The notes under the pieces: model-generated | What the model was told of the DNA's origin: nothing | The model's database searches: none | What the model saw: only the letters and a program-made list of their open reading frames with translations | DNA from: Betaproteobacteria bacterium | GTDB lineage: Bacteria > Pseudomonadota > Gammaproteobacteria > Burkholderiales > SG8-39 | NCBI GenBank assembly: GCA_016867955.1 | Contig: VGIE01000028.1 | Span: 1-12,292, forward strand | Reading direction: 5' to 3' | DNA length: 12,292 nucleotides | Shown: positions 7,485-12,292 of the stretch, one piece after another | Numbering within the stretch: the first letter of the stretch is position 1 | Layout of the letters: every line of letters begins with the position of its first letter | Made by a program: the position numbers and the translations under genes

Positions 7485-7513
7485 ATCATAGATTCCCGGG
7501 GCATCGGCTCGAC
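7485..7513 (-). promoter_or_regulatory. Candidate nadK promoter (-10 TATGAT)
   Basis: TATGAT (7490-7485, minus strand) matches the -10 consensus in five of six bases. No good -35 box lies 16-18 nt upstream. If used, transcription would start near 7478, giving a leader of about six nt before the ATG at 7472. Low certainty. Confidence 0.3.
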
Positions 7514-7517
7514 GGGT

Positions 7518-7546
7518 TTGTGATGCCCCCGCTTTTTACCTACAAT
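7518..7546 (+). promoter_or_regulatory. Candidate sigma70 promoter of hrcA
   Basis: TTGTGA (7518-7523) and TACAAT (7541-7546) are separated by 17 nt; matches are 4/6 and 5/6. The start of transcription falls at 7553-7554, exactly at the preferred hrcA start codon, so the mRNA would have no 5' leader. No CIRCE operator (TTAGCACTC-N9-GAGTGCTAA) overlaps it, so autoregulation through that element is not indicated. Confidence 0.6.
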
Positions 7547-7553
7547 GCATTCC

Positions 7554-8576
7554 ATGCTTGATCGCCGCGCCCAGATACTCCTCAAGACCTTGATCGAGCG
7601 CTATATCGCGGAAGGCGAGCCGGTGGGTTCGCGTGCACTCTCCAAGTTCTCCGGCCTGGACCTCTCCCCGGCGACCATCCGCAATGTCATGGCGGACCTC
7701 GAGGAGCTTGGCTTCATCGCCAGCCCGCATACCTCGGCGGGCCGCATCCCGACGCCGCGTGGCTATCGCTTCTTCGTGGACTCTCTGCTGACCATCAAGC
7801 CGCTCGATCAGGTCGAGATCAGCCAGCTCGAAGGCAGCTTCCACCCGGAGCACCCGCAAAAGCTGATCAGCTCGGCCTCGCAGCTGTTGTCGGAGCTGAC
7901 GCACTTTGCCGGCGTAGTCGTCGCACCGAAACGCAAGAGCCCTGCGTTCCGCCACATCGAGTTCCTGTCGCTGTCGGAAAAGCGCGTGCTGCTCATCATT
8001 GTCACCGCCGAAGGCGATGTCCAGAATCGCATCCTCTTCACCGACCGCGCCCACTCGCCCTCAGAACTCACGAGTGCAGCGAACTTCCTCAACGAGAACT
8101 ACGCGGGAATGAGTTTCGAGCAGATCCGCGGCCGCATCCAGAATGAACTGCGCCAGTTGCGCGAGAACATGATGGGCCTGATGACAGCGGCGCTGGCCGC
8201 AGGCGATGCTGCCCTTTCGGAATCCACGTCCGAGAACTACGTCATTTCCGGCGAGAAGAACCTGCTCGATTCGGCCGAATTGTCGTCGAACATGTCGCGC
8301 CTGCGTGAATTGTTCGACCTGTTCGAGCGCAAGACCCTGCTCATGCGCATCCTCGACGTGAGCACCCGCGCGCAGGGCGTGCAGATCTTCATCGGTGGAG
8401 AATCGGGCATAGCCACGCTCGATGAATGCAGCGTGGTGACTGCGCCCTATGAGGTCGATGGACAGATCATCGGCACCGTGGGCGTCATCGGGCCGACGCG
8501 CATGGCCTACGAGCGGGTCATTCCGATCGTTGACATCACCGCCAAGCTGCTGTCGAGCGCGCTGTCGAATCACTGA
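7554..8576 (+). CDS. hrcA: Heat-inducible transcription repressor HrcA
   Basis: Represses heat-shock genes (groESL, dnaK) by binding CIRCE elements; its activity is set by GroEL. The 340 aa product has the N-terminal winged helix (residues about 1-75), with GEPVGSRALSK, LSPATIRNVMADLEELGF and the wing HTSAGRIPTPRGYRFF. The ligand-binding-like domain (about 100-220) and the C-terminal part with GGESGI, YEVDGQIIGTVGVIGPTRMAYERVIP and a dimer helix follow. ATG at 7554 is chosen over ATG at 7545: the first ATG overlaps the -10 box, and MLDRRAQILLKTLIERY is the family N-terminus. No Shine-Dalgarno precedes it, in keeping with a leaderless message. It is followed 72 nt later by hemH on the same strand. 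Confidence 0.97.
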   Translation: MLDRRAQILLKTLIERYIAEGEPVGSRALSKFSGLDLSPATIRNVMADLEELGFIASPHTSAGRIPTPRGYRFFVDSLLTIKPLDQVEISQLEGSFHPEHPQKLISSASQLLSELTHFAGVVVAPKRKSPAFRHIEFLSLSEKRVLLIIVTAEGDVQNRILFTDRAHSPSELTSAANFLNENYAGMSFEQIRGRIQNELRQLRENMMGLMTAALAAGDAALSESTSENYVISGEKNLLDSAELSSNMSRLRELFDLFERKTLLMRILDVSTRAQGVQIFIGGESGIATLDECSVVTAPYEVDGQIIGTVGVIGPTRMAYERVIPIVDITAKLLSSALSNH

Positions 8577-8648
8577 GCGCCCACCCCCGTGCCTGCCGGC
8601 CCGGCCGGACGTGCACAGCCGGCCCCATTTCACTTCAGGCACCAGCGC

Positions 8649-9758
8649 ATGAAATATCTCTCCGAGCCGGCCTATCGCCACGGAACCCAGTCTGCTGCCG
8701 GCATCCTGCTGGTCAATCTCGGCACGCCGGATGCCCCCACCCCCGCCGCCGTGCGGCGTTATCTGAAGGAGTTCCTGTCCGACCCACGCGTGGTGGAAAT
8801 TCCGCGCGCGCTCTGGTGGCTGGTACTGAACGGCATCATCCTCAACGTGCGCCCCGGGACGTCGGCGCGCAAGTACGCCGCCGTCTGGACCCCCGAGGGT
8901 TCGCCGCTGCGCGCGCACACTGAACGGCAGGCGCGCCTGCTCAGAGGGTTCCTCGGGGAGCGCATCCGCTCGCCGCTCAGGATCGAATGGGCCATGCGCT
9001 ACGGAACGCCATCGCTTGCCGATGCCATCGCCAGGCTGAAGGCGGCAGGCTGCGACCGCATCCTCGTGCTGCCGCTTTATCCACAGTACGCGGCGAGCAC
9101 CACTGCATCCGCGTTCGACGAGATCGCGCGATGCCTGTCACGCATGCGCAACCTGCCAGCCATCCGCATGGCACGCAGCTTCCACGACCATCCCGGCTAC
9201 ATCGCGGCGCTGGCGGCCTCCATCCGCAGGCAATGGTCTGCAGACGGCCCGCCAGACATGCTGCTGATGAGTTTTCACGGATTGCCGCGCTATACCCTGG
9301 ATCGCGGCGACCCCTATCACTGCGAATGCCACAAGACTGCGCGACTGCTCGCCGAAGCCCTGCACCTCCCGGATGACCGCTGGCAGGTCAGCTTCCAATC
9401 GCGTTTCGGGCGCTCGGAATGGCTGAAGCCCTACACCATCGAAGTGCTCGGCGATCTCGCTCGAGGCGGCACGCGCCGGGTCGACGTAGCGTGCCCCGGC
9501 TTTGTATCCGATTGCCTGGAAACGCTGGAAGAGATCGGCATCGAAGCGAAGAGCCGGTTTCTCGCAGCGGGCGGCAAGCAGTTCAATCTCATCGCCTGCC
9601 TCAATGAGGACGAGGCCTGGATCAACGCGCTGGCGGACATCGCCCGCAGCAACCTTGGCGACTGGGCCAGCGAGACATGGGACAGCGCCGCTGCCCAGGC
9701 GCGGGCCGACCAATCTGCAGAGCGGGCGCACAAGCGCGGGGCGCCGGCCCCAGGCTGA
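8649..9758 (+). CDS. hemH: Ferrochelatase
   Basis: Inserts ferrous iron into protoporphyrin IX, the last step of protoheme synthesis, at the cytoplasmic face of the membrane. The 369 aa product shows LLVNLGTPDAPTP near the N-terminus, RYLKEFLSDPRVV, VLPLYPQYAASTT, the catalytic His in SFHGLP (H210), GDPYHCEC, the porphyrin-side motif VSFQSRFGRSEWLKPYT and the conserved acidic stretch CPGFVSDCLETLEEI (E291/E294). ATG at 8649 is chosen because the frame upstream (from 8589) encodes a Pro/Ala/Gly-rich stretch unlike the family; AGG about 10 nt upstream is a weak ribosome site. The last 30 or so residues are Ala/Arg/Gln-rich and probably disordered. Cotranscription with hrcA is likely. The gene ends 35 nt before the convergent gene. 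Confidence 0.97.
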   Translation: MKYLSEPAYRHGTQSAAGILLVNLGTPDAPTPAAVRRYLKEFLSDPRVVEIPRALWWLVLNGIILNVRPGTSARKYAAVWTPEGSPLRAHTERQARLLRGFLGERIRSPLRIEWAMRYGTPSLADAIARLKAAGCDRILVLPLYPQYAASTTASAFDEIARCLSRMRNLPAIRMARSFHDHPGYIAALAASIRRQWSADGPPDMLLMSFHGLPRYTLDRGDPYHCECHKTARLLAEALHLPDDRWQVSFQSRFGRSEWLKPYTIEVLGDLARGGTRRVDVACPGFVSDCLETLEEIGIEAKSRFLAAGGKQFNLIACLNEDEAWINALADIARSNLGDWASETWDSAAAQARADQSAERAHKRGAPAPG

Positions 9759-9776
9759 CGCCGTCACCGGGACGGC

Positions 9777-9809
9777 AAAAACGGGCCGGTACGCTACTCA
9801 AGCCGGCCC
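9777..9809 (-). terminator. Intrinsic terminator of the spermidine-synthase-like gene
   Basis: On the minus strand GGGCCGG (9809-9803) pairs with CCGGCCC (9789-9783), and one G is followed by five T residues (9781-9777). The loop of 13 nt contains the TAG stop codon of the gene itself (9796-9794). A separate stem GCCGTC/GACGGC (9760-9776) sits next to it. It has no T-run on the hemH strand, so hemH has no clear terminator of its own. Confidence 0.7.
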
Positions 9810-10705
9810 AGATTGCGGTCGCGCAGCACCGTCCCGCGTCTCGCGCCCTCCGTCTCGACCGGATAACCGAAGTCCACCAGTTCCCCGAGATCAAAGCGCA
9901 GCCTCAGTTCACTCTTCAGGCGGCGCCCCAGCGTGATCATGCACGGCTTGTTGATGCCCCCCTTTCGGGGTAATGCGATCAGGATCTTGTTTCCGGCGCC
10001 CTTGACATCGAGCACCACGAGCTCTTCGAAGGTTTCCCGATACGTCCGGACCATCGAGTGGTAAAGGCGGTTTGCGTAGGGCCCCCAGATATTGCCCACA
10101 ACCACGCCGCCCGGCGTCAGCGCCTGGCGTACGGCGCGCAGGAACTCCACGGTGGTCAGCCGCTCCGGCACGCTGTCGCTCCCGAACGCGTCGAGAAAGA
10201 TGACGTCATAGGGCCGGCGCGCTGCCTCGATGAATCCGCGACCGTCGGCAAGGTGCGCGCGCATCCTGCCGTCTTCGCGAAATTCGAAGAATTCCTTCGC
10301 CACCTCGATGACTACAGGGTCGATGTCCACGGCGTCGATTTCGGCCGCCGGGTATTGCTTGCGCAGGAAGGACGGCAGGCTGCCGCCCCCCAATCCGACG
10401 ACAAGCACGCGCCGCACGTGCTCGGTCATCGCCAACCCGATCATGGCCACTCTTGCGTACGGCAATTCCAAATGGTCAGGATCTCCCGGCTTGACAACCG
10501 TCTGGCGCGCGCCATCGCGTCCGAAATGCAGGCTGCGAAGGCCGGCCTCGTCCTCCTTGACCGTCACGCGCCCGAACAGGGAGTCCTTCTCATACAGGAT
10601 CCCGGGCGCCGCGGTTGCCGGCAGCGAAATGACAGCACTGGCGATCGCCAGACAGACCGCGGCAATCGATGCGCCATTCGACCACGGTACACGCCATACC
10701 CGCAT
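9794..10705 (-). CDS. Spermidine-synthase-like protein with N-terminal signal sequence
   Basis: The 303 aa product has a class I methyltransferase fold of the spermidine synthase type: GLGGGSLP (104-111, nucleotide loop), AVDIDP (125-130, acidic residue for ribose), ADGRGF (153-158) and VIFLDAFGSDSVPERLT (168-184). In true SpeE the loop reads GGGDG and the catalytic loop D-S-x-D-P. Here the first Asp of the latter is kept (D172), but GGGDG has become GGGSL, so polyamine synthesis is uncertain. The N-terminus has Arg residues, then a hydrophobic stretch (about 12-28) and SLPATAA, a signal-peptide pattern with cleavage after residue 32 or 33. This would place the protein outside the cytoplasm, or anchor it. 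ATG at 10705 follows AAGGGGGACGTA, a good ribosome site. The C-terminal 60 residues after the fold are basic and of unknown role. It is convergent with hemH. Confidence 0.85.
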   Translation of the reverse strand: MRVWRVPWSNGASIAAVCLAIASAVISLPATAAPGILYEKDSLFGRVTVKEDEAGLRSLHFGRDGARQTVVKPGDPDHLELPYARVAMIGLAMTEHVRRVLVVGLGGGSLPSFLRKQYPAAEIDAVDIDPVVIEVAKEFFEFREDGRMRAHLADGRGFIEAARRPYDVIFLDAFGSDSVPERLTTVEFLRAVRQALTPGGVVVGNIWGPYANRLYHSMVRTYRETFEELVVLDVKGAGNKILIALPRKGGINKPCMITLGRRLKSELRLRFDLGELVDFGYPVETEGARRGTVLRDRNLGRLE

Positions 10706-11292
10706 TACGTCCCCCTTGATCGCCTACCCTTGATCCTGCGCACCTGCAGAACTCCTCGCATACCGCGAACCGCGCTGCGCTCCAGCGGTCTTCGGTAGGC
10801 CGCGATTCCCGGCGTACCGGCATGAATTGTACTTGACTGGGATGCGGCTCGGTCCCCATGCCGGCGCGAACCAGAAACCGCCAATCGCGACGGCGTGCGT
10901 TACCTGGTCTTCACCGAATCGCGGGTCCACCATGGCAGGGAAGTGTTAGCGCTGAGCATGATTCGCCTGGAACTCGGCAAGCCACCGTTAGCGCTGGTTG
11001 CAGACTTACGCGGCGCAGAAGTGCTGCTGCAGCAATTTCCCATGCCGACCGCACGCCCGCGAACCACGGGCAGGCCGAATGACGTCACGGTCGACTGAGA
11101 GCTCCTGCTGGAAATGCCTTCGGACGACCTGAAGGGCCGGGGTGTCGGGACGGGCCATCCCCGCGTATTGACAGGCGCCATGGGGCACCCCGCGGGGGGA
11201 ACTCGCTATTGCGGCACGGTGGTCGCCTGTGCCGCCTCCGGCCATACCGCGACCTGCAGCGTTGGAACTGGCGGCATGGCAGGCTTGACAGA
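10706..11292. other. 587-nt stretch without a convincing gene
   Basis: I found no recognisable protein, RNA or mobile element here. Open frames on both strands are short. The best (10895-11098, plus, GTG start, 67 codons) has no ribosome site and three TTA codons, which are rare in this window. The 9-mer CCCTTGATC occurs twice (10713-10721 and 10727-10735) just upstream of the spermidine-synthase-like gene, where its complement gives two AAGGG ribosome-site-like sequences. GTTAGCGCTG occurs twice, 42 nt apart (10945 and 10987). TACAAT (10831-10826, minus strand) could be a -10 box for that gene but has no partner -35. Confidence 0.55.
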
Positions 11293-12126
11293 CTAGGCCT
11301 TGGCTGCTTCGGCCCGCGCAGCCAGAAATGCGACGCGCTGCACGGACGCACTCAGCTCGCTCACCCAGCGTGTCTGCGGAGTACTCAGGTCCACGCGTGA
11401 AAAGTGCCGTGCGATCGACCCGGGATCGATGCCGTGCCGTTGGAGCAGAGCCACGGCGATGTCATCGGCCTCTTCGAGCTGGCGTGGCCGATAGGACTCG
11501 GCGAGCACGCGCGAACCCGCAAAGGACGCCACCGTAACCGATACCGACGCGGCTGGCGTCGAAACGCCCGAGAACAGCGTCCCGAGGTACTTCGCCACGT
11601 TGGCGACCGGCAGGAACAGCGTCGACAGCGCTGATACCACGAGGCTTGTGCCGGTGGTCTCCTCGTGATGCTGCGCCACCACATGGCCGATTTCGCGTGC
11701 CAGCAGGAAGGACAGGGTCTCGTCATCCGGCGCCAGTTTGCTCGCTCCGCGCATGACCACGACCAGGCCGTTCGCGGTCGAGGCCGTTGCCGGCTCGACC
11801 TTTTCCTCGACGCTAAAGCGGAACGCCGCAACGCGATCAGCCAGTTGCGGGTAGGTGCGGAACGCGACTTCGGACAGCCGGGCGCCGGTCTCGGCGACGC
11901 GCCGGTCGAATGCGGCATGGTCGGGGCTGACCGACTGTTGGCAGGCGCCCTCGGCATTGGGTGTCACAGCCAGCATCAAGCGAAGACTGGTATCGGAGTA
12001 GACGGCGCTGACGAAGGTTGGGGCGGCAAGCCGTGCACGTTTGTTGTGCGGATTCGCCGCACAGGCACCCAGAAAGGTGCAAACGGGGATCGCGATCAGC
12101 CGCTGTTGCGATCGTACCAGGCTCAT
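11293..12126 (-). CDS. Lipoprotein related to M48 metallopeptidases, zinc motif altered to REIGH
   Basis: The 277 aa product begins with a lipoprotein signal: basic N-terminus, hydrophobic stretch and lipobox LGAC with Cys22. Ala at +2 suggests an outer-membrane destination. The body follows the M48 (Oma1/BepA-like) order: a helical part, the strand segment TANGLVVVMRG (117-127), an acidic helix, the HExxH region, a hydrophobic helix (about 161-185), and the third-ligand region QLEEADDIAVALLQRHGID (216-234). The motif at 144-148 reads R-E-I-G-H, encoded CGC-GAA-ATC-GGC-CAT; the first zinc-binding His is Arg. The second His, catalytic Glu and EEAD are present. With one ligand lost it may be inactive, a chaperone-like pseudopeptidase, or use another ligand (HH at 153-154 is close). 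M48 lipoproteins are known in outer-membrane quality control; a role here is inferred. The start ATG at 12126 has no ribosome site of its own but overlaps a short upstream ORF. Confidence 0.82.
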   Translation of the reverse strand: MSLVRSQQRLIAIPVCTFLGACAANPHNKRARLAAPTFVSAVYSDTSLRLMLAVTPNAEGACQQSVSPDHAAFDRRVAETGARLSEVAFRTYPQLADRVAAFRFSVEEKVEPATASTANGLVVVMRGASKLAPDDETLSFLLAREIGHVVAQHHEETTGTSLVVSALSTLFLPVANVAKYLGTLFSGVSTPAASVSVTVASFAGSRVLAESYRPRQLEEADDIAVALLQRHGIDPGSIARHFSRVDLSTPQTRWVSELSASVQRVAFLAARAEAAKA

Positions 12127-12149
12127 GCTTGGGACCAGGCTTGCGACAT
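12123..12149 (-). CDS. Possible 8-codon leader ORF overlapping the M48-like gene
   Basis: ATG-TCG-CAA-GCC-TGG-TCC-CAA-GCA-TGA (peptide MSQAWSQA) is preceded by GGAGG at 12164-12160, ten nt before its ATG. That is the only good Shine-Dalgarno in this leader. Its TGA overlaps the ATG of the lipoprotein gene as ATGA (12126-12123). This geometry is typical of translational coupling and would explain how a gene with no ribosome site is translated. The ORF is short enough to arise by chance; no function is claimed. Confidence 0.4.
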   Translation of the reverse strand: MSQAWSQA

Positions 12150-12197
12150 TTCGGCGGTACCTCCGGTGAAACAGCCGGGCTTACCAGCGACCCTCCC

Positions 12198-12227
12198 ATT
12201 ATCGGCGCCATGCGCCGGCGATGGCAA
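12198..12227 (-). promoter_or_regulatory. Candidate sigma70 promoter of the M48-like lipoprotein gene
   Basis: TTGCCA (12227-12222) and GATAAT (12203-12198) on the minus strand are 18 nt apart, each matching consensus in five of six bases. Transcription would start near 12191, leaving a leader of about 65 nt that contains the GGAGG ribosome site and the small ORF. Confidence 0.6.
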
Positions 12228-12278
12228 CCATCCGCAATGCGATTTTTTTCAACTCACGCGTTGCCTCAAGCAGGAGCC

Positions 12279-12292
12279 ATGCCGGAACTCCT
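12279..12292 (+). CDS. Possible start of a gene running out of the window
   Basis: AGGAGCC precedes ATG-CCG-GAA-CTC-CT at the right edge, so a gene beginning MPEL may start here, divergent from the M48-like gene. MPEL recalls the DNA glycosylase MutM (MPELPEV), but the fifth codon begins CT and would be Leu, not Pro, which speaks against that. The ribosome site is closer to the ATG than usual. Too little is visible for a call. Confidence 0.25.

Noticed and set aside
7501..7560. CIRCE operator at hrcA
   Set aside because: Neither TTAGCACTC nor GAGTGCTAA nor a close variant was found in the promoter region.
8589..8648. Longer N-terminus of ferrochelatase from 8589
   Set aside because: The 20 extra residues are Pro/Ala/Gly-rich and absent from the family; the ATG at 8649 fits the known N-terminus.
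11168..11173. TTGACA sequences at about 11168 and 11285 as plus-strand -35 boxes
   Set aside because: No acceptable -10 box 16-18 nt downstream and no gene following on that strand.
10706..11292. CRISPR array or insertion sequence in the gene-poor stretch
   Set aside because: No regularly spaced repeats, terminal inverted repeats or transposase-like frame were seen.
12279..12292. Start of mutM at the right edge
   Set aside because: Only MPEL is visible and the next codon (CT-) cannot be the Pro of MPELPEV, so the gene name is not supported.

Overview
The window (about 64% G+C by eye) is a piece of a bacterial chromosome, most likely from a betaproteobacterium. The evidence is gene order and protein similarity recognised by eye: a tRNA-Val(GAC) with encoded CCA ahead of thrS-infC-rpmI-rplT-pheS, and a recN/nadK pair divergent from hrcA-hemH. 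Both arrangements are typical of that class. No rRNA, CRISPR array, insertion sequence or phage gene was seen.

Left part (1-3926, minus strand): the translation operon thrS > infC > rpmI > rplT > pheS, with pheS cut by the left edge. It encodes threonyl-tRNA synthetase, initiation factor IF-3, ribosomal proteins bL35 and bL20, and the phenylalanyl-tRNA synthetase alpha chain. infC starts at a rare ATC codon, 27 nt after the thrS stop and in the same frame. A hairpin with a T-run lies in the infC-rpmI gap.

Middle left (3927-4831): a strong intrinsic terminator upstream of thrS, then tRNA-Val(GAC) with its own promoter, then a small pilin-like gene broken by an in-frame TAA.

Middle (4832-9758): recN (DNA repair) and nadK (NADP synthesis) on the minus strand. 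They diverge from hrcA (heat-shock repressor) and hemH (ferrochelatase) on the plus strand. The hrcA promoter sits so close to the start that its mRNA is predicted to be leaderless.

Right part (9759-12292): a minus-strand spermidine-synthase-like protein with a predicted signal peptide, convergent with hemH, and a terminator hairpin that overlaps its stop codon. Next come about 590 nt without a convincing gene. Then a minus-strand M48-type lipoprotein whose zinc motif reads REIGH instead of HExxH. It follows a good sigma70 promoter and an eight-codon ORF overlapping its start by ATGA. The first codons of a possible plus-strand gene lie at the right edge.

Most of the window is ordinary core genome. 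The parts deserving a second look are the degenerate M48 lipoprotein with its leader ORF, the signal-bearing spermidine-synthase homologue, the broken pilin-like gene, and the non-canonical initiation of infC and hrcA.
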